A stretch of DNA of 64,000 bases, from NCBI RefSeq assembly GCF_000949455.1, contig NZ_JXXK01000001.1, forward strand, positions 1 through 64,000. The letters run 5' to 3'. The notes beneath the pieces were generated by a model. The model saw nothing but the letters and a program-made list of their open reading frames with translations. It had not been told where the DNA came from and did no database searches. Below, in pieces: positions 16,374 to 23,627 of the stretch (positions within the stretch are counted from its first letter, which is position 1; each line of letters begins with the position of its first letter). The translations under genes were made by a program, and so were the position numbers. The DNA is from Ruthenibacterium lactatiformans (GTDB lineage: Bacteria; Bacillota; Clostridia; Oscillospirales; Ruminococcaceae).

Positions 16374-16913
16374 ATGCGTAAAACTTATACGCTGAATGTT
16401 GCCGGCGTTACGCGGGAGCTGCCGCTGTGCCCGGTGAATGAAAAGCTGGACATTGCCGCGTTTGTGATGTTCAGTGATGTGGAGCTTACTGTGGCCTGCG
16501 CCGAAGCGCTGCTGAAAAAAGTGCCGGAGTTTGATATTATCGTTACGGCCGAAGCGAAAGGTATCCCGCTGGCCTACGAGATGAGCCGCCAGAGCGGCAA
16601 ACGTTATATCCCGGCCCGGAAAGGCCCCAAGCTTTACATGGAGGAACCTGTTGTGGTGGAGGATGTTTCCATTACGACCGAGGCCGTGCAGAAGCTCGTC
16701 ATCGACCGTAAGGATCTGGATTCCATGGATGGAAAACGCATCCTCATCGTGGATGATGTGATCAGCACCGGCGGCAGCCTGCATGCACTGGAAACGCTTG
16801 TAAACAAGAGCAAGGGCACGGTTGTGGCGCGCGCGGCTGTGCTGGCGGAAGGCGACGCGGCAGACCGTAAGGATATCATTTATCTGGAGCCGCTGCCCCT
16901 GTTTTTCAAATAG
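16374..16913 (+). CDS. phosphoribosyltransferase (adenine PRTase-like)
   Basis: A 179-residue type I phosphoribosyltransferase that transfers ribose-5-phosphate from PRPP to a base. Seen: the PRPP-binding loop RILIVDDVISTGGSL (about residues 122-136), an upstream IIVTAEAKGIPLAYEMS segment that is characteristic of adenine phosphoribosyltransferase-like and regulatory PRTases, and the flexible-loop region. The length suits Apt, but the substrate cannot be fixed by eye, so no symbol is given. RBS AAGGAG 8 nt upstream; comEC begins 6 nt after its stop. Confidence 0.88.
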   Translation: MRKTYTLNVAGVTRELPLCPVNEKLDIAAFVMFSDVELTVACAEALLKKVPEFDIIVTAEAKGIPLAYEMSRQSGKRYIPARKGPKLYMEEPVVVEDVSITTEAVQKLVIDRKDLDSMDGKRILIVDDVISTGGSLHALETLVNKSKGTVVARAAVLAEGDAADRKDIIYLEPLPLFFK

Positions 16914-16919
16914 TCCCGT

Positions 16920-19013
16920 ATGAAAAGGCCGCTTGCCTGCGCCGGGTTTCTATATCTTGTAATACAACTGCTTGCAGCCTTTCTGCCGCCAGCGGCTTTT
17001 GGGCCGCTGGCGGCCGTTTTTCTTGCGGCCGTTTTTCCAGCCTGGAAATTGGGCGGACGGTTCCGCACTCACGCCGTGCTGGCATGCACCGTTACGGGCG
17101 CGGCGCTGCTGCTGCGCATGGCGGCGTTTACATGGATGATGGCTCCCATTCAGGCGCGCGCCGGAACACAGGCGGAGATCCACGCAGCGGTTGTGGAAAC
17201 GTCGCCGGGCTTTCTTGAGGATACCGTTCGGGCCGGTGTTCTTGTGGACGAAGTGAACGGCATGGCTGTGCGCCCTTTTCGGGTGTATTTTCTTTCTCTG
17301 CCGCAGGCTTTGCCGGGCGAATGCTTTTCTGCGCGCGTGGAGTTCGCGGAACTGGAAGAAAACGAATATACATACGGCAATTACGCAGACGGCATTTTTC
17401 TGGCGGGAGAATATCTGGACGGCTTTTTGCCACAGGGGGAGAGCGGTGCGCTTTGGGCTCGGGCGAAACGGGTGCAGGCGGCGTTGAGCATGGCGCTGCG
17501 CAAAGTTCTGGCACAGCCTTATGCGGGAGCAGCCGCGGCAATGACGGCAGGCGACCGTGCGCTTTTGACGGATGAGGTGAAGGACGCGTTCCGGGGCGCA
17601 GGGCTGTCCCATGTGCTGGTGGTGTCCGGTCTGCATCTGTCCGCAGTGGGCGGGCTCGTTTATGCGGCGGTGCGGCGTATGGGGCGGCGCAGGCTGGCCT
17701 GCGCCTGCGCCATGTTTTCCTCTCTGGCTTTTATGTGCCTCACGGGTTTTACACCCTCTGTTGTGCGCGCGGGTACGGCAATGCTGCTGCTCTACGGGGG
17801 CGCTCTGTTTAACAGGAAAAGCGACGCGCTCACTTCGCTGGGCCTAGCGGCACTGCTTTTGTGCCTGCAGAACCCATATGCTGCCGTGGATGTAAGCCTG
17901 CTCCTTTCGTTCTCGGCCACGTTGGGGGTGCTTTGGGTGACGGCGGCGCACAGGCGCTGGCGCGCCGGCAGCGCGGCGCAGGGAAAAAACGCAGCACGGC
18001 TGGTCTGGAAGCTGCTGTGGACTGCCGCGGTGCCGGCCGCGACGTCTCTGACCACGCTTCCCGTGCTCATTGCCATCGGCGGAGGAGTTTCTTTGCTTTC
18101 CGTTGTAAGCAATCTGCTTGCAGTGCCTGTTATGCCGGCTGTCGTGGGCCTCGGTTTTGCAGCGGCGCTGTGTTCGGGCGTGCCCTGGCTCGGTTTTCTG
18201 GCAAAGCTGACGGGTCTGGGCTGCGCGCTGCTTTTGCGCTGGATGCTGGCCGTGGCGGAATGGACGGCGTCCGTGCCGTATGCGTTTCTGCATGTGAGCG
18301 GGGCCTTTGCCATGTGCGCGGCTCTTTTGCTTTGTGCGCTTGGCTGGGCAGCCTGGCGTCTGCATGTCCCTGTACGGCGGGCGGTGCCCGCTTGTCTGGC
18401 GTTTGTAATGCTGTCAGGCTTGGCATACGCGGCGGCGGATAGCGGCGTTGTGCGCATGGAGCTTGCAGGCAGTGCGGCCAATCCGCCTCTGGTGGTAATG
18501 CAGGGGCTTAAAACTGCGGTCCTGTTCCGTGGCCCGGAAGCAAATGCGGACGATGTGCGGGAGGTGTTGGAACAATACAACCGTACGCAGGTGGATCTGC
18601 TGGTGGATCTGCGCATGGAGGGTGATACGGCTGCACTGGCACAAAAACTGCATGCGCAGGATGCTTTGAGTGCACAGAACAGCATCATAAACAGTACCAT
18701 TCTCGCACCGTTCCATGATATAATCATTTATGTAAAGCATCAGGCGAAGGGGAATTTTGCCTGTGTTGAGGTGTGCGGATACCGCGTGGGGATCGCCAGC
18801 GGCAGTGTGGAGTTTTCTTCTTATCCGCCTTTTGACATTTACGTTGCGGGCACAGGACGGCCGGATGGGCTGGCGTGCACGCATCTGATCCTGCCCCGGA
18901 CAGGGTATCGATGGCTTGAGGATGCGCCCCGGGCACAGTTCCACGGCCCTGCGGATATCTGTCTGCGCGCGGGAGCGTCTGTAACGATCAAAGAGGGGAA
19001 CAAATGGTTTTAA
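16920..19013 (+). CDS. comEC: ComEC/Rec2-family competence membrane protein
   Basis: A 697-residue polytopic membrane protein of the ComEC/Rec2 family, which forms the DNA-uptake channel in competent bacteria. Seen: N-terminal hydrophobic segments, an OB-like outer domain (about 75-165), then the competence domain with the signature HVLVVSGLHLSAVGG (about 231-245), FTPSVVRAGTAMLLL and further helices to about residue 505. The last about 190 residues form a soluble domain but show no HxHxDH motif, so the metallo-beta-lactamase part of classical ComEC is absent or too diverged to see. Overlaps holA by 10 nt. No recognisable ribosome site precedes ATG 16920; coupling to the upstream gene is likely. 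Confidence 0.9.
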   Translation: MKRPLACAGFLYLVIQLLAAFLPPAAFGPLAAVFLAAVFPAWKLGGRFRTHAVLACTVTGAALLLRMAAFTWMMAPIQARAGTQAEIHAAVVETSPGFLEDTVRAGVLVDEVNGMAVRPFRVYFLSLPQALPGECFSARVEFAELEENEYTYGNYADGIFLAGEYLDGFLPQGESGALWARAKRVQAALSMALRKVLAQPYAGAAAAMTAGDRALLTDEVKDAFRGAGLSHVLVVSGLHLSAVGGLVYAAVRRMGRRRLACACAMFSSLAFMCLTGFTPSVVRAGTAMLLLYGGALFNRKSDALTSLGLAALLLCLQNPYAAVDVSLLLSFSATLGVLWVTAAHRRWRAGSAAQGKNAARLVWKLLWTAAVPAATSLTTLPVLIAIGGGVSLLSVVSNLLAVPVMPAVVGLGFAAALCSGVPWLGFLAKLTGLGCALLLRWMLAVAEWTASVPYAFLHVSGAFAMCAALLLCALGWAAWRLHVPVRRAVPACLAFVMLSGLAYAAADSGVVRMELAGSAANPPLVVMQGLKTAVLFRGPEANADDVREVLEQYNRTQVDLLVDLRMEGDTAALAQKLHAQDALSAQNSIINSTILAPFHDIIIYVKHQAKGNFACVEVCGYRVGIASGSVEFSSYPPFDIYVAGTGRPDGLACTHLILPRTGYRWLEDAPRAQFHGPADICLRAGASVTIKEGNKWF

Positions 19014-20038
19014 ACGAGCAGAATCTTAAAAAAGCGCTGGAACAGCCGCTGCGGCACGGCGTTTATTATTACTATTCCACTGAGGAATATCTTGTGCGGA
19101 GCTACGCCGCAAAAACGCTGGCCCTGCTGGCAAAGCAGGAGGACGATGCGGAGGTAACGCGTGTTGAAGGCCCTGCTCCGTCTATTGAGGAAGCCGTGGC
19201 TGCTGCGGGCACCATATCATTTTTCGGTACAAAACGCATCGTTGAACTGCCGATGCTGGAGCCGTCCGCGATGAACGAGGCGGATGTGGGGGCGCTTTGC
19301 GACTTGATGCAAAGTCTGGAAAACGCAGTGCTTGTGATGAGCACAGTGTTTAAAGACGACAAGGCGAAGCTCTCCAAAAAGGCCAAACAGCTGATCGGCG
19401 CAGCGGAGAAGGCCGGGCTGACGGCAGAACTTGTAAAGCCCGGGCCTCAGGACGCAAAGCGGTTTGCTGTGGAAAAAGCCCGGGAGCTGGGAGCGGTTTT
19501 GTCCCCGGGCGCTGCGTCTGAGCTGGTGGAACGCTGTGGGACAGACCTGTTTGCGTTGGAGAGCGAGCTGAGCAAGCTGGCGGCTGTGGCTGATTATGGA
19601 GAGATCACGCCTGAATTGATCGCACAAATGGGCACCCAGAGCATCGAAGCGGATGTGTTTGAAATGGTGCGTCTTGTCACGGCGCGCAATAAAACACGGG
19701 CGATGGCCAAGCTGTCTCAGCTGTTGGAACTGCAAAATGAGCCCATTGCCATTGCGGCGGCGCTGTCCGGCTCGTTTGTAGATATGTACCGTGTGAAGTG
19801 CGGCGCAGCGGCACATCGTAATTATGCGGCCGTGCACAAGGATTTTTCATACCGGGGAAGCGATTACCGCCTGCGCAAATCCGGTGAGACGGCGTCCCAT
19901 TATTCCCGCGCCCAGCTGGAGCACATCCTCAGTGTGCTGCTGGGGCTGGATGCCGCGTTGAAATCATCTGCCGCAGACGGAACGGTGCTGCTGCAGACGG
20001 CTCTTTGCGAAGTGATGCAGATCGGAGAACGGCGATGA
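19004..20038 (+). CDS. holA: DNA polymerase III subunit delta
   Basis: A 344-residue clamp-loader subunit that opens the beta clamp. Seen: N-terminal HGVYYYYSTEEYLVRSYA (ATP-domain-like start typical of HolA), an internal GPQDAKRFAVEKARELGAVLSPGAA segment, RCGTDLFALESELSKLA (about 171-187), the SIEADVFEMVRLVTARNK lid region, and a C-terminal collar domain ending in LLQTALCEV. Length is normal. It overlaps comEC upstream by 10 nt and rnmV downstream by 4 nt (ATGA), the usual comEC-holA order in Firmicutes. Confidence 0.95.
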   Translation: MVLNEQNLKKALEQPLRHGVYYYYSTEEYLVRSYAAKTLALLAKQEDDAEVTRVEGPAPSIEEAVAAAGTISFFGTKRIVELPMLEPSAMNEADVGALCDLMQSLENAVLVMSTVFKDDKAKLSKKAKQLIGAAEKAGLTAELVKPGPQDAKRFAVEKARELGAVLSPGAASELVERCGTDLFALESELSKLAAVADYGEITPELIAQMGTQSIEADVFEMVRLVTARNKTRAMAKLSQLLELQNEPIAIAAALSGSFVDMYRVKCGAAAHRNYAAVHKDFSYRGSDYRLRKSGETASHYSRAQLEHILSVLLGLDAALKSSAADGTVLLQTALCEVMQIGERR

Positions 20039-20634
20039 AGAAGCTGCGCGTGGAAGAAGTGATCGTCGTAGAAGGCAAGTACGACGCGGCGAAGCTGGCG
20101 GATTTGGTGGATGGGCTCATTCTTACGACGAATGGATTTTCGGTCTTTAAAAATGCGGAGACAAAGCGTCTGCTTGTAGAACTGGGCAAAAAGCGGGGCA
20201 TTATCGTTTTGACGGATTCCGATGACGCCGGGTTCCGCATCCGCAATTATATCAATAAGCTGGCGCAGGGCATATGTGTGAAAAATGCATATGTTCCGGC
20301 CATCGCAGGGAAAGAGCGGCGTAAAGCTCAGCCTTCGAAAGAAGGCGTGCTGGGCGTGGAGGGTGTGCCGTCCGAAGCGATACTGCGCGCACTGCAGACC
20401 GCGGGCGCGCGGGAAAAGGCGAAGCGCGCAGGGCGCGCCATCACCTATACCGACCTGTACGAGCTGGGTCTTTCCGGCACAGAGGGAAGCGCGGGCGTGC
20501 GGCGCGCCTGGCTGCAAAGCCTTGGCCTGCCGCCGCGCCTTTCCAAAAAAGCGCTGTGCGAGGTGCTCAACAGTCTGTACACTTATGAGGAATTCGTACA
20601 GACCGTGCCGGGAAACAGTGCTTCGTTGATATAA
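20035..20634 (+). CDS. rnmV: ribonuclease M5
   Basis: A 199-residue Toprim-domain endonuclease that matures the 5S rRNA ends. Seen: VIVVEGKYDAAKLADLVDG with catalytic Glu at about residue 12, the TTNGF turn and the Toprim acidic motif LTDSDDAGFRIRNYI (DxD at about 61-63), then a C-terminal domain with YTDLYELGLSG and PRLSKKALCEVLN. Start ATG at 20035 overlaps the holA stop by 4 nt. Slightly longer than the typical 180-190 residues. Last gene before a strong terminator. Confidence 0.93.
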   Translation: MKKLRVEEVIVVEGKYDAAKLADLVDGLILTTNGFSVFKNAETKRLLVELGKKRGIIVLTDSDDAGFRIRNYINKLAQGICVKNAYVPAIAGKERRKAQPSKEGVLGVEGVPSEAILRALQTAGAREKAKRAGRAITYTDLYELGLSGTEGSAGVRRAWLQSLGLPPRLSKKALCEVLNSLYTYEEFVQTVPGNSASLI

Positions 20635-20642
20635 GCTGTGCA

Positions 20643-20706
20643 AAAAGCCGCCCTGTCCGCAAGTTGCTTCTGTGCGTTGCGGACGGAGCGGCTTTTGGTT
20701 TTTTTT
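20643..20706 (+). terminator. strong, probably bidirectional terminator after rnmV
   Basis: Outer arms AAAAGCCGC (20643-20651) / GCGGCTTTT (20688-20696), inner arms GTCCGCAA (20655-20662) / TTGCGGAC (20677-20684), then a T tract to 20706. A-rich on the other side, so it can also stop minus-strand transcription. Confidence 0.92.
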
Positions 20707-20740
20707 AAAACATGGGGCGTGAACAGCGGAGATGGCGATA

Positions 20741-20765
20741 CGGAACGCTTTATTTAAGCGTTCCG
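20741..20765 (-). other. hairpin overlapping the stop codon of the pseudouridine synthase gene
   Basis: CGGAACGCTT (20741-20750) / AAGCGTTCCG (20756-20765), loop TATTT; the gene's stop codon is in the loop. No T tract follows on either strand, so it may stabilise the 3' end rather than terminate. Confidence 0.5.
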
Positions 20766-21700
20766 TCCAGGACCTGCGCATAATACCAGGGCCGGGAAGC
20801 ATACAGCGTTTTGCCGGAGAGCGCCGCGCACGATCCATCCGGCAACGCGGGAAAGTGAAGGCTGTACGCGCACAGAGCCTGATATTTGAGCTTCAGTTCC
20901 CGGTTGGCCGCGTTGTTCCCGTATTTGCCGTCCCCAAGGATAGGGCAGCCGATGGAGGCCAAATGCGCGCGTATCTGATGTGTGCGCCCCGTGACGAGTT
21001 CAACCTCCAACAAAGCCAGCCGTCCGCTGACAGCCAGCGTTTTATATTTTGTCACAATATCTTTTGCTCCGGGCGCGGATGTGTCCAGAATACGCACACG
21101 CGCCTGTCGGGCGTCCTTTTGCAGATAGCCGCGCAGTGTTGCTGCCGCAGGCGAGGGGTGTCCAAAGGTGACGCAAAGGTACTTTTTTTCGATCATACGC
21201 TCTTTTACAAGGTGCAGCAGAAGCGCTTCAGCCTGCTGCGTCTTGGCAATGAGCACAAGACCGGACGTGCCGGTATCGAGCCGATGGCAGAGGCACGGAG
21301 TCCAGCCGCGTTCCGGCGCATATTCGCCTTTGTGATACAGGTACAGGAGCGCGCGGTTGATGAGGGTGTCGGCAGTGCGTCCGTCTTCATCCGTTACAGG
21401 AAGTCCGGCGGGCTTGTCGGCAACCAGGACGTCGCTGTCTTCATAAACGGCGCACAGCTCCGGCCTTGCGGAAAGAAATAACGGGCCGTCCGGCTTATCC
21501 AGAAGCAGATCCGGCAAAAAAACACGCACAGTGCTGCCGCGTGGCAGGCGTGCAGAGAGCGGAAGCTTTTTTCCATCCACCTTGATTTTGTTTTCACGCA
21601 GATACTTGTGCAGCCTGCCGGGGGAAAGCTGAGGATACTGCGCAAGCAGCGCGGAGTCCAAACGGGGCATGGAAGCATCGGTGATGACAAATTCGCGCAT
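20750..21700 (-). CDS. RluA family pseudouridine synthase
   Basis: A 316-residue rRNA/tRNA pseudouridine synthase. Seen: an N-terminal S4 RNA-binding domain (GRLHKYLRENKIKVDGK, about residues 28-44), then the RluA catalytic signature CHRLDTGTSGLVLIAK (about 137-152) with the catalytic Asp, and VTGRTHQIRAHLASIG (about 237-252). ATG at 21700 (M of MREFVI) fits the family N-terminus; AAGGG lies about 10 nt upstream. Which base it modifies (RluC- or RluD-like) cannot be told. Convergent with rnmV. Confidence 0.93.
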   Translation of the reverse strand: MREFVITDASMPRLDSALLAQYPQLSPGRLHKYLRENKIKVDGKKLPLSARLPRGSTVRVFLPDLLLDKPDGPLFLSARPELCAVYEDSDVLVADKPAGLPVTDEDGRTADTLINRALLYLYHKGEYAPERGWTPCLCHRLDTGTSGLVLIAKTQQAEALLLHLVKERMIEKKYLCVTFGHPSPAAATLRGYLQKDARQARVRILDTSAPGAKDIVTKYKTLAVSGRLALLEVELVTGRTHQIRAHLASIGCPILGDGKYGNNAANRELKLKYQALCAYSLHFPALPDGSCAALSGKTLYASRPWYYAQVLDGTLK

Positions 21701-21721
21701 ATTGGGTTTTCCCTTCTGACG

Positions 21722-21754
21722 GCGAAAGGCATGCCGCACGGGCATGCCTTTCGC
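21722..21754 (-). other. 14-bp perfect hairpin between tRNA-Leu and the pseudouridine synthase gene
   Basis: GCGAAAGGCATGCC (21722-21735), loop GCACG, matching arm 21741-21754. It lies directly downstream of the tRNA on the minus strand without a T run, so 3' processing signal or weak terminator are both possible. Confidence 0.5.
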
Positions 21755-21763
21755 TTTGCTTTA

Positions 21764-21850
21764 TGGTGCTGCTGACGGGAATCGAACCCGTATGGTGTTG
21801 CCACCGAGGGATTTTAAGTCCCTTGCGTCTGCCGATTTCGCCACAGCAGC
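21764..21850 (-). tRNA. tRNA-Leu(TAA)
   Basis: 87 nt including encoded CCA. Acceptor GCTGCTG pairs with CAGCAGC; anticodon stem AGGGA/TCCCT encloses CTTAAAA with anticodon TAA (codon UUA); a long variable arm (CGGTGGCAACACC) marks it as a class II tRNA. Confidence 0.97.
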
Positions 21851-21949
21851 AAACAGGCGGCTGGTTCGGCCGCTTTCTTATCATACAATAAATTCCGCCC
21901 GCATGTCAACGGCCATATAAAAAGCGTGGGCATATTCGTAAGAAAAAAC

Positions 21950-21978
21950 TTTACATCGGCAAAGCGCTCACTTATAAT
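21950..21978 (+). promoter_or_regulatory. promoter of the metF operon
   Basis: TTTACA (21950-21955), 17-bp spacer, TATAAT (21973-21978). The following 108-nt leader has GC-rich hairpin potential but no S-box or B12 riboswitch core that I can see. Confidence 0.75.
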
Positions 21979-22092
21979 ATTTTTATGCCGCGCGCGTCCG
22001 TGCGGCTTCGGCGGCTTTTGGGCCTTTTCAACCGGCATATCCGGCATGTTTGAAGGCAGAATGCCCGCCTTGCAGTAAAGAGGGGATCGTAT

Positions 22093-22968
22093 ATGTTTAT
22101 TCATGAAATGTTTCAGCAAAAGCCCTGTGTTTTTTCCGTTGAGGTGTTTCCGCCCAAAAAGGCAGGGGCCGCGGAGGAAACGCTTTATCCGGTGCTGCGA
22201 GAGCTGTGTACGCTTGGGCCGGATTACATCAGCGTTACTTATGGCGCGGGCGGAGGCACGGCCGGACAGTCGACTGCAAAGATTGCGTCGTATATCAAAA
22301 ACGGGCTGCATGTGGAGGCTCTGGCGCATCTGACATGTGTAAACTCCACGCGTGTGCAGGTGGAGGAAACACTTACCCGGCTGCGCGAGGACAACGTGGA
22401 AAACGTTCTTGCCCTGCGCGGGGATATCAACCCGGATCTGCCGCGCCGGATGGATTTCCTGCATGCGAGCGACCTTGCAAAAGCCATTGCGCAGACCGGC
22501 GGCTTCGGCGTGGCAGGTGCGTGCTATCCTGAGGGGCACGTGGAAAGTCCGTCGCTGAAAGCGGATGTAGAGAGCCTGCGCTACAAGGCGGAAGCGGGCG
22601 TTTCCCATCTTATCACACAGTTGTTCTTTGACAATGTCAGCTATTACCGATTTTTGAATATGGCGCGCAAGGCGGGAATTTCTCTGCCCGTGCAGGCTGG
22701 TATTATGCCCATCGTGAGCAAAAGGCAGATCGAGCGCACCGTGGCGCTCAGCTCCGCCAGCCTGCCGCCGCAGTTTACTAAAATGATCAGCCGGTATGAC
22801 CACGACGAACAGGCCCTGTTCGACGCAGGCATTGAATACGCGGTCACACAGATCCGCGACCTGATCACAGGCGGGGCGGATGGAATCCATTTATATGCAA
22901 TGAATAACGCACGGGTGGCGCGTCTTGTATATGAGGGAATCCGCGATCTGCTGCCGGAAAGGACATGA
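22093..22968 (+). CDS. metF: methylenetetrahydrofolate reductase
   Basis: A 291-residue TIM-barrel flavoprotein reducing 5,10-methylene-THF to 5-methyl-THF, the methyl donor for methionine synthase. Seen: FSVEVFPPKK (about 13-22) with the catalytic Glu, YISVTYGAGG (about 44-53), HLTCVNSTR (about 77-85), NVLALRGDIN (about 100-109), and the C-terminal FDAGIEYAVTQIRDLI. Length matches. RBS AGAGGGG. First gene of the operon with the MetH activation-domain gene and metH; overlaps the next start by 4 nt. Confidence 0.95.
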   Translation: MFIHEMFQQKPCVFSVEVFPPKKAGAAEETLYPVLRELCTLGPDYISVTYGAGGGTAGQSTAKIASYIKNGLHVEALAHLTCVNSTRVQVEETLTRLREDNVENVLALRGDINPDLPRRMDFLHASDLAKAIAQTGGFGVAGACYPEGHVESPSLKADVESLRYKAEAGVSHLITQLFFDNVSYYRFLNMARKAGISLPVQAGIMPIVSKRQIERTVALSSASLPPQFTKMISRYDHDEQALFDAGIEYAVTQIRDLITGGADGIHLYAMNNARVARLVYEGIRDLLPERT

Positions 22969-23627
22969 GGATGGAGCTTGCACTGCCCGAGCGGTTTAAT
23001 ACCCGGCAGGCGCTGCGGTATTTGGGCATCAGCACAGAAGAGCCGGACAGCGCGACGCGGGCTCTGCTGCGGCGTGCGGAGAGGACGCTGCGCGCAGCAG
23101 CCGGGCCGCGCGCAGTGGCGGTGCGCGCAGCGCGGGATGATATTTCTCCTTATTTGCAGGGAAACGATATCCTGCGGCATCTGGAAGGGTGCGGGAGCTG
23201 TGTGCTCCTGGCATGTACACTGGGCGCCGGAGTAGATGCGGCCCTGCGTGCTGCGGGCGCGTCCGATATGGCGTATGCTGTGGTGTTGGACGCGCTGGCT
23301 TCTGTGGCGGTGGAGCAGACGGCCGATGCCGCTGAACAGACGCTGCGCAATGAGGAACGGGAGGAAGGGCAGTTTTTGACGGGGCGTTTTTCTCCTGGAT
23401 ACGGCGATTATCCCATCGCCGTGCAGAACGATCTGCTGCGTTTGCTGGATGCACCGCGAAAAATCGGCCTGTGCGCCACTCCGGCGCATCTGCTGACGCC
23501 GCGCAAGAGCGTTACGGCTGTTTTGGGCGTGGCCGGTCATCCGGTGACGGGCCGTCGTGCGGGCTGCGCAAACTGTGCGCTGCGTGAACGTTGCGCTTAC
23601 CGTAAGGAGGGGAAGACCTGTGAATAA
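22965..23627 (+). CDS. stand-alone vitamin B12-dependent methionine synthase activation domain
   Basis: A 220-residue protein equivalent to the C-terminal activation domain of MetH, which binds AdoMet and allows reductive methylation of inactive cob(II)alamin. Seen: RYLGISTEEPD at the start, VLLACTLGAGVD (about 80-91), and the diagnostic AdoMet-binding string GRFSPGYGDYPI (about 141-152), followed by a Cys-rich tail CANCALRERCAY (about 204-215). ATG at 22965 overlaps the metF stop. It is followed, with 8 nt overlap, by a metH lacking this domain, so the two proteins together make a full methionine synthase. Confidence 0.9.
   Translation: MRMELALPERFNTRQALRYLGISTEEPDSATRALLRRAERTLRAAAGPRAVAVRAARDDISPYLQGNDILRHLEGCGSCVLLACTLGAGVDAALRAAGASDMAYAVVLDALASVAVEQTADAAEQTLRNEEREEGQFLTGRFSPGYGDYPIAVQNDLLRLLDAPRKIGLCATPAHLLTPRKSVTAVLGVAGHPVTGRRAGCANCALRERCAYRKEGKTCE

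Noticed and set aside
21979..22092. S-box or cobalamin riboswitch in the metF leader
   Set aside because: The leader is only about 110 nt, and neither the SAM-I core nor the B12 box (GCCACTG) is present.
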